A DNA stretch of 64,000 nucleotides from the NCBI RefSeq assembly GCF_003425685.1, contig NZ_QJKM01000004.1, positions 62,001 to 126,000 on the forward strand. Reading direction: 5' to 3'. The position numbers and the translations under genes were made by a program. Below the pieces are notes generated by a model. It ran no database searches, was not told where the DNA came from, and was given only the letters and a program-made list of their open reading frames with translations. Shown one piece after another: positions 9,808-17,764 of the stretch. How positions within the stretch are numbered: position 1 is the first letter of the stretch; the number at the start of each line of letters is the position of its first letter. This DNA is from Rhizobium terrae. GTDB taxonomy: Bacteria > Pseudomonadota > Alphaproteobacteria > Rhizobiales > Rhizobiaceae.

Positions 9808-9988
9808 TGTGACCGTCGAAGACTCGTGTATGCTGGAACTGGTCGATCCAGATGCCCGGCTCAAAGAACTCGGTTTTCAAGCTTACCGGCTAGATCAGAC
9901 TGGTCGCGAGCATAAAACCGTTACGACGTCTGCAAGTGGTCTGTGGGCAGACGAGACCACTTGGATGAACCCCGTGTCGTTCACCTAG
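9797..9988 (+). pseudogene. Probable truncated gene start after pdxA
   Basis: A 63-codon frame starts at ATG 9797, overlapping the PdxA stop by 11 bases as a genuine next operon gene would. The first ~35 residues ([29 protein letters not shown]) look protein-like. The remainder runs through a large inverted repeat (9933-9963) and low-complexity residues, so the sequence looks like the 5' end of a gene cut off by a deletion. The family was not recognised. Confidence 0.4.
9933..9963. repeat. 31-base inverted repeat (10-bp arms)
   Basis: CAAGTGGTCT and AGACCACTTG pair perfectly around an 11-base centre that itself contains GTCTG...CAGAC. The arms include TGGTC/GACCA half-sites, as in FadR-type GntR operators. 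No T-run follows. It could be an operator, a transcription-ending hairpin, or a scar at the deletion edge. Confidence 0.55.
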
Positions 9989-10317
9989 GTGTTCTCGCCG
10001 CCTCTCCAGTAGTTGTCGATGATGTGCTGGCCGTTGTTGACAATACGCCGACCAACTAGGGGATCGCCGCCTTGCAGCGTATCAGGATCGCCGCCGCATA
10101 GGCGAACGAATGTCGCCTGTTGAACCGTGAACATGAAATACTCCCTGCTGGTCGGCTCGAATTCCAGCCCCGCCTCCCTGAATCCGTCAGCGACTTCCGT
10201 AACCGCGTCATCGATCGCCTTGAAGACCTTGTCTAGCATGGAACGCTCTGCCGCCTCCCGGATCTCAAGGTACTTCCGCTGTTCAGGCGTCGAAACGGAG
10301 CAGGTTGTCTCGGTCAT
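9985..10317 (-). CDS. Hypothetical protein, 110 residues
   Basis: A small soluble protein (TPEQRKYLEIREAAERSMLDKVFKAIDDAVTEV..., ending IIDNYWRGGENT). It is predicted to be mostly helical, with no signal peptide, membrane segment or recognised domain. The start is taken at 10317, because GGAG lies 5 bases upstream; an in-frame ATG at 10335 has no ribosome binding site. It is divergent from the cupin gene at 10390 across ~70 bases, which may mean a shared control region. Function unknown. Confidence 0.6.
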   Translation of the reverse strand: MTETTCSVSTPEQRKYLEIREAAERSMLDKVFKAIDDAVTEVADGFREAGLEFEPTSREYFMFTVQQATFVRLCGGDPDTLQGGDPLVGRRIVNNGQHIIDNYWRGGENT

Positions 10318-10389
10318 CTCTTCTCCATCGGTCATGGTTGGCGGGCCTGGCTTCCGCACTATGTCTACCGGAAACGCAGGAGATAGCGA

Positions 10390-10743
10390 ATGAAGGTCCA
10401 GAAGTTCAGCATTTCGGACGCAAAGCTCGTAAAGTCGCCGGGACAGGATGCCGAAATCTATGTCGGCAATCTGGTCGACGAGAAGAACGGCGGCCCGGTC
10501 ACGATCGGCTACGGCCGCTATGCCCCCGGACAATCGCTCACAGAAACGATGGCGGTGGACGACACGATGATCGTCCTCGCGGGACGATTGTCCGTATCCA
10601 CAAGCGACGGCACCGTCACCGCGGGACCCGGCGACATTGTCTATATGCCGAAAGGTCAATCCGTGACAATCACCACCGAAGGAGAGGGCGCGACGACGGC
10701 CTACGTCACATATCCGCACTGGGCTGAGGCTCACCGGAGCTGA
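10390..10743 (+). CDS. Cupin-domain protein (EutQ-like)
   Basis: A 117-residue single-domain cupin. The central part (YGRYAPGQSLTETMAVDDTMIVLAGRLSVST) and the second motif (VTAGPGDIVYMPKGQSVTITTEGEGA) form the beta-barrel conserved motifs and resemble the EutQ family. The metal-binding His residues of classic cupins are mostly missing, as is usual for EutQ. The start ATG 10390 has AGGAG about 7 bases upstream. There are no other ethanolamine-utilisation genes here, so the EutQ resemblance gives a fold rather than a pathway. It converges on the lipoprotein gene at 10754 with a hairpin between. Confidence 0.8.
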   Translation: MKVQKFSISDAKLVKSPGQDAEIYVGNLVDEKNGGPVTIGYGRYAPGQSLTETMAVDDTMIVLAGRLSVSTSDGTVTAGPGDIVYMPKGQSVTITTEGEGATTAYVTYPHWAEAHRS

Positions 10744-10745
10744 GC

Positions 10746-10765
10746 GGGGACCGTCAATAGTCCCC
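10746..10765. terminator. Hairpin between convergent genes
   Basis: GGGGAC (10746-10751) and GTCCCC (10760-10765) pair around an 8-base loop in the 10-base gap between the cupin gene and the convergent lipoprotein gene, reaching into the end of the latter. A bidirectional terminator is possible, but no T-run is present. Confidence 0.45.
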
Positions 10766-11035
10766 ACGCCTCCTTCTGATCTCTCGGAGCATTCGGAGGT
10801 TTTCTCTGGCCTGCGCCGCATTAATGAGCGCTTTCTCCTGGTTCATGAGCTGCTCGCGGTCACGACGGTGCTGCTGCATGTACATGCAGTTGCTGTAGTC
10901 TCGGTACTCGGAGCAGCGGCGCCTATCGCTGTAACGATCTTCTCCGGCGGTCGTGCAACCGGCCAGCGTCAATACAACCAGTGTCCCGCCCCAGATTGAC
11001 TTAAAGGTCTTCGTTCGGTTGAACATGTTCATCAT
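10754..11035 (-). CDS. Small lipoprotein
   Basis: A 93-residue exported protein with a lipobox: N-terminal basic residues, a hydrophobic stretch and LTLAGC, where Cys27 would be lipidated. The mature part is short, charged and Arg/Gln-rich (DRRRCSEYRDYSNCMYMQQHRRDREQLM...), with two further Cys residues that may form a disulphide. The first ATG at 11035 overlaps the stop codon of the upstream peptidase gene (ATGA), so the two are probably co-transcribed and translationally coupled. No named family was recognised. Confidence 0.75.
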   Translation of the reverse strand: MMNMFNRTKTFKSIWGGTLVVLTLAGCTTAGEDRYSDRRRCSEYRDYSNCMYMQQHRRDREQLMNQEKALINAAQARENLRMLREIRRRRGDY

Positions 11036-13209
11036 TCTCCACTTGTATCCATTCGCTTAACCGGGTTGATTTTGAGGCCCGTCCAGTGAGCGGCGAAAGC
11101 CCACATGTCGGCGTGCTGAGCAATGACCTTGTCGAGCGGCATGCCTGCGCCATGACCAGCCCTTGTCTCGATACGGACCAGCCGCGGTTTCGGCCCGAGG
11201 TCGGCGGCCTGCAGCGCGGCGATGTATTTGAACGTGTGAGCCGGAACGACGCGGTCGTCGGCATCGGCTGTCGTCGCCAGGATTGCCGGGTAATCTTTGC
11301 CCTGCCTGATCGTGTGATAGGGCGAGTAGGTCATCAGATTGCGAAAATGCCGCTCTTCGGACGGACTGCCGAATTCGCTGATCCAGAATCCGCCGGCCGT
11401 GAACTTGTCGAAACGCAGCATGTCCAGAACACCGACGCCCGGCAGCGCGACGTCGAACAGCTCGGGCCGCTGATTTGTCACCGCCCCGACCAGAAGACCT
11501 CCGTTGGATTCGCCCTGGATGGCGAGACCTTTCAGTGACGTGACGCCGCTCTTTTTCAGGAACTCGCCGGCAGCAATAAAATCATCGAACGCGTTCTGCT
11601 TTTCTTCGAGCTGTCCGGCGCGGTGCCACGCCCTGCCGTATTCTCCGCCACCGCGGATGTTGGCGATCGCCAGTACTCCGCCTTGCTCCACCCAGGCCAG
11701 CTGGATCGGGTTATAGTAAGGCACCTGCGGGATGCCGAAACCGCCATAGCCATAAAGCAAGGTCGGAGCGGCCTCGGTGACATGCTTGCGACGCACCAGA
11801 AACAGCGGCACCTCGGTGCCGTCCTTGGAGCGGTAGAATCTTTGCTCGACGGTGATCTCATTCGGGTCGATGGGAGCTTTCGGCTCCGCCCAAGGCGTCA
11901 GAGTGTTGGAGTCCGTGTCGTAACGATAGATCGCTGTCGGCGCGTCGAAACCGGTGAAGCCGAAGAACGCTTCGGTGTCGCCCGGACGACCCTGAAACCC
12001 ACCCGCGGTGCCGATACCCGGCAGCGCCACCGTCCCCTCAGGGGTGCCGCTCATGCTGAAGCGGCGGATTTCGGTCTTGGCATCGACCAAGTAGCCAATG
12101 AAGAGCTTACTCCCGAGCAGGGCGGCATCGTTCAGAACCGCATTGTCGGCATCTTCGGCTACGATTTCCCTCGGTTGCGGATCGGCTTCGGCCAAGTCGA
12201 GCGACACGACGCGCCGGCGTTCGGCGCCATCGGTGGTGACAAGAATGAGCTTGCTGCCGTCATTGCCGATGACAGACCATTCAGCCTCCATATGCGGCAT
12301 GATCGTCTGCGCTTTCCATTCCCTGGAGGCGAGATCGACAACGGTGAGCGCATTTTCGTTCATACCCGGCGTCGAGGAGATGGCAAGATAACGACCGCCT
12401 TCTGCACGATCGGCCACATGCAGCAGGCCCGGTCGATCGGGTGTGGAATAGATCAGGCGATCCTCGGCCTGAGGCGTGCCGAGCTCATGGAAATAGACGG
12501 CGTGATTGGCGATGGCCGCGCCTGCCGCACCTTGAACTGGTTCCGGCATGCGCGAATAGAAGAAGCCCGAGTTATCCGGAGCCCAGTTGATACGCGTGAA
12601 CCGGGCCCAGTCGACGACATCCTGAAGCTCCTTTCCGCTCTCGACGTCGAGCACACGGATGGTCCGCCAGTCGGTACCGCCCTTCTGCACGCTGAACGCC
12701 ACATGGCGACCGTCGTCGGAAACGCTCCATTCGCCGACGGCGTCGGCATTGTCGTCCGACCAGGAATTTGGATCGATCAACAGACGAGCTTCGCCGAAGG
12801 CGCCATGGCGGACATATAAAGAGGGCTGGTTCTCGAGGCCCTTATTGAGCGTGAAGAAATATCGATCACCACGCTTCCGAGGGACCGTATAGCGTTCGTA
12901 CTCGAACAGTGCCTTCATGCGCTTTTCGAAGACGTCGCGGCCGGGAAGTGTGTCGAGATGGGCTCGCGTCACCTTGTTCTGGGCCTCGATCCAGGCGGCC
13001 ACGGCCTGATCGCCGGGTGCCTCGTTTTCCAGCCATCTATAGGGGTCCACGACGGTCTGGCCAAAATGCTGCTCGATCACGTCGATGCACTCTGTATTCG
13101 GATAGGTGATCTTTGACATTCCATCCTCCAAGGGTTGGGCCGACACACTGTTGACCTGGACAACAAGCGACATGGCGATGGCGGTGGCGGTGGCGGTGGA
13201 TCTCTTCAT
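11032..13209 (-). CDS. Exported prolyl oligopeptidase family serine peptidase (S9A)
   Basis: A 725-residue peptidase. A Sec signal peptide (MKRSTATATAIAMSLVVQVNSVSAQ) is followed by the beta-propeller (from YPNTECIDVIEQHFGQTVVDPYRWLE, the typical N-terminal motif) and a C-terminal alpha/beta hydrolase domain. The catalytic triad is visible: Ser568 in GESNGGLLVG, Asp in ADADDRVVPAH and His in RAGHGAGMP. Such enzymes cleave short peptides after proline; this one should act in the periplasm. The start at 13209 has AGGAG in good position, whereas a longer frame from 13284 would bury the signal peptide. It is divergent from a TetR regulator that may control it. Confidence 0.93.
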   Translation of the reverse strand: MKRSTATATAIAMSLVVQVNSVSAQPLEDGMSKITYPNTECIDVIEQHFGQTVVDPYRWLENEAPGDQAVAAWIEAQNKVTRAHLDTLPGRDVFEKRMKALFEYERYTVPRKRGDRYFFTLNKGLENQPSLYVRHGAFGEARLLIDPNSWSDDNADAVGEWSVSDDGRHVAFSVQKGGTDWRTIRVLDVESGKELQDVVDWARFTRINWAPDNSGFFYSRMPEPVQGAAGAAIANHAVYFHELGTPQAEDRLIYSTPDRPGLLHVADRAEGGRYLAISSTPGMNENALTVVDLASREWKAQTIMPHMEAEWSVIGNDGSKLILVTTDGAERRRVVSLDLAEADPQPREIVAEDADNAVLNDAALLGSKLFIGYLVDAKTEIRRFSMSGTPEGTVALPGIGTAGGFQGRPGDTEAFFGFTGFDAPTAIYRYDTDSNTLTPWAEPKAPIDPNEITVEQRFYRSKDGTEVPLFLVRRKHVTEAAPTLLYGYGGFGIPQVPYYNPIQLAWVEQGGVLAIANIRGGGEYGRAWHRAGQLEEKQNAFDDFIAAGEFLKKSGVTSLKGLAIQGESNGGLLVGAVTNQRPELFDVALPGVGVLDMLRFDKFTAGGFWISEFGSPSEERHFRNLMTYSPYHTIRQGKDYPAILATTADADDRVVPAHTFKYIAALQAADLGPKPRLVRIETRAGHGAGMPLDKVIAQHADMWAFAAHWTGLKINPVKRMDTSGE

Positions 13210-13353
13210 CAATGTCTCCTCGCAAATGATGATGCCAGAACTCGCGCCGGGCACGAGGAGAGCAATAGTGGCACTTAGTGTCATTATTGTGATCGAAGAA
13301 AACCCTCGTTTCCTCGCGAGATTGGTGCCTAGTTGGCTTCACGAAATGGCACT

Positions 13354-13370
13354 CCTTGACATATACAAGG
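13354..13370. promoter_or_regulatory. Candidate TetR operator
   Basis: CCTTGACATATACAAGG is a 17-base inverted repeat (CCTTG/CAAGG) lying 28 bases before the TetR start and in the divergent region with the peptidase gene. It overlaps a TTGACA -35-like hexamer. Control by the adjacent TetR protein is an inference. Confidence 0.45.
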
Positions 13371-13398
13371 GCTTGGTAAGCTTCACTCGGAGATCGCG

Positions 13399-14025
13399 AT
13401 GAGCAGGACGATTCGGGAAGGCGCACATATCGACGTGGCGCGAAGCGCCGCGCGTCTTTTTCTCGAAAAAGGTGTTGCAGGCACCAGCGGCGACGAAATC
13501 GCCGAGGCGGCCGGCATCTCAAAGCGGACTCTCTGGCGCTACTTCCGCACCAAGGAGAGCTGCGTCGAGCCGTTGTTCGCTCTGACGTCGCAGCGCCTTG
13601 CCGAAAAGCTGAAAAACTGGCCCCTCGATATTTCCGTCGAGCGGTTCCTGGAACTCGCCTATGACTTCAGCAAGATCGACGCCCAGGAAATCGAGGACGG
13701 CAAACTTGTCGTGCACCTCATCGCTCGGCTGGAGGAAGAGCCCGCACTGCTTGAACCCTTTTTCATGGCGACACGAATGACGGAAATCACGATGGCGGGC
13801 GTGATTGCTTCGCGGCTTGATCTTTCGCCGACAGATTTCGAGGTGCGATTATGCGCCGCCACCGTTGTCGCAGCCATGCGGATCATCGACGAGACCATCA
13901 GCAGGGCAGCGGTAAAATACGGACAGATTCCCCCTCTTGCGGAGATTAACGACCGGCTTGCGCAGGCGATGCGCCGCGCCAGCACCTTGCCGTTCTGCGA
14001 TCCGATTACACCGCGACCGCGTTGA
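13399..14025 (+). CDS. TetR-family transcriptional regulator
   Basis: A 208-residue regulator. The N-terminal TetR DNA-binding domain is clear: DVARSAARLFLEKGVAGTSGDEIAEAAGISKRTLWRYFRTKESC (residues ~12-55). A helical ligand domain follows that was not assigned to a subfamily. It is divergent from the exported peptidase/lipoprotein pair, with a 17-base inverted repeat between them, so local autoregulation and control of the peptidase are likely. The ligand is unknown. Confidence 0.9.
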   Translation: MSRTIREGAHIDVARSAARLFLEKGVAGTSGDEIAEAAGISKRTLWRYFRTKESCVEPLFALTSQRLAEKLKNWPLDISVERFLELAYDFSKIDAQEIEDGKLVVHLIARLEEEPALLEPFFMATRMTEITMAGVIASRLDLSPTDFEVRLCAATVVAAMRIIDETISRAAVKYGQIPPLAEINDRLAQAMRRASTLPFCDPITPRPR

Positions 14026-14157
14026 TCGGCATGGCCGTAGTACACTTTGCAGAAGTTTAATCGCTTTTCATGATGCGATGGCAGGCATGGCGACGTTGCG
14101 GCTGACGTAGAGCATAGGTCCGGCTCTATTCGGCTGCCGGCCACACCACGCCCCTTG

Positions 14158-14835
14158 TCACCAAGGCAGCGGACGTCCCTGCCAATCGAGATACAGGCTT
14201 CGCCCTGTTGCCATGTACGCATTCAGCACCTCCACCATTCCCTTGACGCTTTCCTCGACGGAGATCTCAGCTTCGACGGTGCCGTCCAAGGTCCCCATCG
14301 CGGTGGCCGCCCATCCGGGATGGATCGAGAGAACCGTTAGATGGGGATGATCTGCATGGAGTGTCCGCGCGAGCATGTTGAGGCCTGCCTTGCTTGCCCG
14401 ATAAAGATCAAGCTTCAGTCCGGGCTCGGTGTTGAGCTCGATGCTGCCGCGGTGGGAAGACATCACGGCTATGGTCCCCTGTGGCTTTAATCGATCAAGC
14501 AAGCGATGCGCGAGCCGGATTGGCCCGAAGCAGTTCGTCAGCATGATTTTGGCAAATTCCGCGTCCGTTGCTTCGACGACTGAGCCGTGAACAGGTCCGA
14601 AGATGCCAGCGACCAGAAAGATCACGTCAAAGGGCCCATCGACTTCTTCCCTTAAAGGATCGATCTGATCGGCGCGGGTAACGTCGACATATGCAACACG
14701 CGCGACTTTCTTCAGCCCGGTCACGTCAGCGCCGTGGCGTGCAGTTCCGGTGACGTCCCAGCCGTTAGCGTTAAGCGCCTCGGCAAGACCGAGGCCGAGA
14801 CCGCGTTCGGCTCCGATGATAAGAATGCTTGGCAT
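14158..14835 (-). CDS. Short-chain dehydrogenase/reductase (C-factor/carbonyl reductase-like)
   Basis: A 225-residue SDR enzyme with an N-terminal Rossmann motif (ILIIGAERGLGLGLAEAL; GxxxGxG variant), the NAG-equivalent FLVAGIFGPV, and the active-site YRASKAG (Tyr and Lys) preceded by the catalytic Ser in VMSSHRGS. The lack of Asn-Asn-Ala-Gly is usual in the C-factor-like group, which often lacks a defined substrate. It is 11 bases downstream of another SDR gene and is probably in its operon. Substrate unknown. Confidence 0.88.
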   Translation of the reverse strand: MPSILIIGAERGLGLGLAEALNANGWDVTGTARHGADVTGLKKVARVAYVDVTRADQIDPLREEVDGPFDVIFLVAGIFGPVHGSVVEATDAEFAKIMLTNCFGPIRLAHRLLDRLKPQGTIAVMSSHRGSIELNTEPGLKLDLYRASKAGLNMLARTLHADHPHLTVLSIHPGWAATAMGTLDGTVEAEISVEESVKGMVEVLNAYMATGRSLYLDWQGRPLPW

Positions 14836-14846
14836 GTTCCTGTCCT

Positions 14847-15584
14847 TTACAATGCAGTGAACCCACCATCCGCCATGACGAGAGACCCCGTCATGAAAGC
14901 TGATGCGGGAGATGCGAGAAAAGCAATGACTTCGGCAATGTCCTGAGGCTGGCCGACCCGCCCGATCGGATGGGCGGCGCCGTAGCTTGCCAGCGTGGCG
15001 CGGCTGTCCGAAACGATGCCCTCGAGAATGTCCGTTTCGATGACCCCGGGGGCGACGGCGTTGGCGCGAATACCGAGGGCGCCGTATTCGACGGCTATGA
15101 CCTTCGTGAGTTGCGCAATCGCTCCCTTGCTCGCCGCGTAGACTGAGGTGTCTTTCATCGCCACCTGAGCCACGATCGAGGCAACGTTGACGATGACGCC
15201 CCCCTGCCCTGCGAGCATGGCCCTGACGGCTTCGCAGCAGTGAAGGAAGGTACCCCGCGCATTGACGGACATAATGCTGTCCCAGTCGGCAACGCTCATA
15301 TCGGTCAGGGCACGATTCATGGTGCGACCCGCGTTGTTTACAAGAATGTCGATCGCGCCGAAGCGTTCGGTCGCAAGGCCGACGCTGCGGATAGCCGTCT
15401 CTTCTTCGGCGATGTCACCTGCCAGTGTCAGGATATCCTGCGCTCTCAGCTCATGGACTGCCTCGCTGATGTCCGCGGCAACCACACATGCGCCTCTGGA
15501 CTGGAGCGTCAAAGCTGTTGCCCGTCCGATGCCTCGGGCGGCGCCTGTCACCAGCGCAACCTGCTTTTCGAATGTCTGAATCAT
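14847..15584 (-). CDS. Short-chain dehydrogenase/reductase (classical, FabG-like)
   Basis: A 245-residue classical SDR: ALVTGAARGIGRATAL cofactor motif, DILVNNAGRTMNRAL, catalytic Ser/Tyr/Lys in VNVASIVAQ and YAASKGA, and the C-terminal GSLVMADGGFTAL ending. ATG 15584 is preferred over 15602 because AAGGA lies 6 bases before it. It is divergent from a LysR regulator at 15681 and followed closely by a second SDR gene; LysR regulators commonly activate such divergent operons. It may oxidise a small alcohol, but the substrate is not evident. Confidence 0.9.
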   Translation of the reverse strand: MIQTFEKQVALVTGAARGIGRATALTLQSRGACVVAADISEAVHELRAQDILTLAGDIAEEETAIRSVGLATERFGAIDILVNNAGRTMNRALTDMSVADWDSIMSVNARGTFLHCCEAVRAMLAGQGGVIVNVASIVAQVAMKDTSVYAASKGAIAQLTKVIAVEYGALGIRANAVAPGVIETDILEGIVSDSRATLASYGAAHPIGRVGQPQDIAEVIAFLASPASAFMTGSLVMADGGFTAL

Positions 15585-15680
15585 TTCGATTTCCTTTCGC
15601 AAGCAAGGCTACGGCGGTTCCGAAAGCGTGATAATCCGGAGAATATTTACAAGATTGCGTAGCTGTGCTTCGTAATAGGC

Positions 15681-16577
15681 ATGAGACCCGTAGACTTCGC
15701 CCGCATCCGAACATTTCTGGTGGTCGCCGAAACGCTCAGCTTTTCAAAGGCCGCCGAAGAACTCGGTATAACGTCATCAGCTGCCAGCCAGACGATCAGA
15801 GCGCTGGAAGCCGATCTCCGACAGCAGCTTTTCCAACGTACAACCCGCACGGTCGTGTTGACCGAGGCGGGCGCCTTGCTACGAGACCGGATGCGTCCGG
15901 CCTTGGCCGAGATGGAGATGGCGCTTACACAGAGCAGGAATGCCAGCGGACGACCCGCAGGCACCGTGCGCATCCTCTCGTTTCGTTCAGCAGGCGAGAA
16001 GTTCATCTTGCCCGTTCTACGCAACCTGCGTCGAGATTACCCTGAGATCCGGTTGGACATTACATTGGACGATGAACTGACTGATCCGGTTGCAGGCGGC
16101 TTCGATATCGCCCTGAGGATCGGCGAGGTCATCAACCAGGACATGATTGCGCTGCCCCTCGGCGGCGAACTCAGACAGATTGCAGTCGCATCTCCAGATT
16201 ACATCGCTCGGCACGGTGCTCCCGGACAACCGCGAGATCTTCTGTCCCATGATTGCGTCTGCTGGCGATGGCCCGGCCAGCAGCATCCGTTTCCGTGGGA
16301 GTTTTTCGAGGATGGCCATTGGTTTTCAATCAGCCCTCCGGCGGGCCTGGTCGTCAATGACAGGCGCGCCGCCTTGCAATTGGCTGTCGAAGGTCTCGGG
16401 ATCGCGTTCTGTATCGAGGATACCGTCAATGACCTGATCGAAGCAGGCAAAATTGTGCCTCTTCTCCTTGAGTGGAGCAAACCTTTCCCTGGATTTTTCC
16501 TCAGTTACTCGCGTCAGCGGCATATGCCAGCAGCCACGCGGGTGGTAATCGATGCAATCCGGCCCGGATATCCTTGA
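15681..16577 (+). CDS. LysR-family transcriptional regulator
   Basis: A 298-residue LysR regulator. The helix-turn-helix is at residues ~18-40 (TLSFSKAAEELGITSSAASQTIRALEADL), and the effector domain follows with the PDYIARHGAPGQPRDL segment typical of the group that regulates oxidoreductase genes (DsdC/PecT-like clade). It is divergent from two SDR genes and probably controls them. ATG 15681 was chosen as the first start consistent with family length. Confidence 0.92.
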   Translation: MRPVDFARIRTFLVVAETLSFSKAAEELGITSSAASQTIRALEADLRQQLFQRTTRTVVLTEAGALLRDRMRPALAEMEMALTQSRNASGRPAGTVRILSFRSAGEKFILPVLRNLRRDYPEIRLDITLDDELTDPVAGGFDIALRIGEVINQDMIALPLGGELRQIAVASPDYIARHGAPGQPRDLLSHDCVCWRWPGQQHPFPWEFFEDGHWFSISPPAGLVVNDRRAALQLAVEGLGIAFCIEDTVNDLIEAGKIVPLLLEWSKPFPGFFLSYSRQRHMPAATRVVIDAIRPGYP

Positions 16578-16896
16578 TTCCCAGGACAGCTCGGCAAATT
16601 CGGCATCCGGTCTGTGAGACTACCGTAAACTTGATACGTGAGCCTTGACGGTATGCTCCGCCCGAATGCCGGGGCAATCGGGCTCTGCCGCCGTCGCCGG
16701 ATAGAAGGCGGCCGATCCGTGATCGCGATCACCCCGATCATCGTCCATATGATCCTGCGTGGTCGGCGCATGTGCATCACGGTTCCGCTCCCTGCCGACA
16801 ACAGGCCGCAGATAATTTTATTCCCGTCCACACTTCCGCAGCATCGTGAATCCTGTGTCTTGTTGTTCCGGGAGCCATTTTCTTCCAGCATGGCGC
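16578..16896. other. Intergenic stretch without a supported gene
   Basis: About 320 bases between the LysR gene and the copper promoter. Open frames on both strands show no ribosome binding site or recognisable motif. Confidence 0.5.
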
Positions 16897-16927
16897 TTGA
16901 CCTTCCCACAGGAGGAACCTTTAGCGG
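16897..16927 (+). promoter_or_regulatory. CueR/MerR-type metal-responsive promoter
   Basis: TTGACC (-35) runs into TTCCCACAGGAGGAACCTTTAG, an interrupted inverted repeat. The likely -10 starts at 16922, giving a long 19-base spacer. A TTGACCTTCC...GGAAGG-type element with an over-long spacer is the hallmark of copper-responsive MerR/CueR promoters. It sits upstream of the copper operon. No cueR gene is in this window. Confidence 0.6.
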
Positions 16928-17038
16928 TCAAAGCGTGGCAAGCTCCTGACAAGATCGCTGCGCCATTCTTATTTCTGCCGCACGAATCGGCAATTGAAGG
17001 CGTACGGGACCGATATTGGTCCTAGGAGTATAGGCACA

Positions 17039-17452
17039 GTGCTTCGCAACCTGGTGAGCAGGATCGTGGTTCTCCTCCGTCTGGCGGTCATGGTATCGCT
17101 GGCTGGTTACACCATGCCGAACGCCTACGCCGCGATGCACGGCGCCATCTATTCCGGCATCCAGGTGACATCCGCCGCCGATCACCATGTCGACAGCCGT
17201 ATCCAGCCTGCAGACCCAGATCATACCGGTCATTCCACCGCTCACGCGGAAGCTGACCATCATGGCGACAGCGGCGACGGACCTGCCAAGCAGGTGAAGA
17301 AGGACTGCTGCCAGGACTTCTGCTTCAGCATCGCCCTGCCCTCCTCCTGGCAGTCGGCAGGAGTCGTGACGCTATCGTCCGTGCTCGTTTTCGCCGACGA
17401 CAACCGCGTCCACGGCACGCGTCCGAGCCTCCACAGGCCGCCCAACATCTGA
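17039..17452 (+). CDS. His-rich exported protein with conserved Cys cluster, copper operon
   Basis: A 137-residue protein starting at GTG 17039 with AGGAG 10 bases upstream; a TTG at 16994 is an alternative. A hydrophobic N-terminal segment (IVVLLRLAVMVSLAGYTMP) is followed by a His/Asp-rich stretch (DHHVDSR, DHTGHSTAHAEADHHGDSG) and then KKDCCQDFCFSIALP. The His and Cys residues suggest metal binding outside the cytoplasm. As first gene of an operon encoding a multicopper oxidase, cupredoxin and CusF-like protein, it is likely to bind or sense copper. It belongs to no family I can name. Confidence 0.7.
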   Translation: MLRNLVSRIVVLLRLAVMVSLAGYTMPNAYAAMHGAIYSGIQVTSAADHHVDSRIQPADPDHTGHSTAHAEADHHGDSGDGPAKQVKKDCCQDFCFSIALPSSWQSAGVVTLSSVLVFADDNRVHGTRPSLHRPPNI

Positions 17453-17542
17453 GCATGAGCGCCCGCTCCGGCGGGTTTTACCACGCCTCTACGCTCGCCA
17501 AGAGCGTGAGCGCGAACGCGACCTCATACTCGGACATTCACC

Positions 17543-17764
17543 ATGAAACCATCGTTCCTGGTGGCCGCGCTTCCGTTGCTCGTCAGCGGCTGCGCCTCCA
17601 CCCTGCCGGAAGTCGCCGACCTCGCCGGCCATCCTGATTCCGCCTACGCGACGCCTGTCGCCTACCAGAGCCCGATCGGCGGCTACAACCATCGCGTCCC
17701 CGTCGATCCCAAGCCGTGGCGCGGTCTCAACGACGCCCAAGCCCCGAAAAAGGAAGGTACGTGA
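17543..17764 (+). CDS. Small lipoprotein, copper operon
   Basis: A 73-residue lipoprotein: MKPSFLVAALPLLVSGC with Cys17 as the lipidation site. The mature part is short and Pro/Tyr-rich (YATPVAYQSPIGGYNHRVPVDPKPWRGL). The stop codon overlaps the start of the TolC-type gene by one base (TGATG), indicating tight coupling. Small lipoproteins of this kind accompany outer-membrane factors in copper-export clusters, but their role is not defined. Confidence 0.75.
   Translation: MKPSFLVAALPLLVSGCASTLPEVADLAGHPDSAYATPVAYQSPIGGYNHRVPVDPKPWRGLNDAQAPKKEGT

Noticed and set aside
16514..16949. Overlapping open frames between LysR and the copper operon
   Set aside because: Low-complexity composition on both strands, without a ribosome binding site; the promoter at 16897 lies within one of them.
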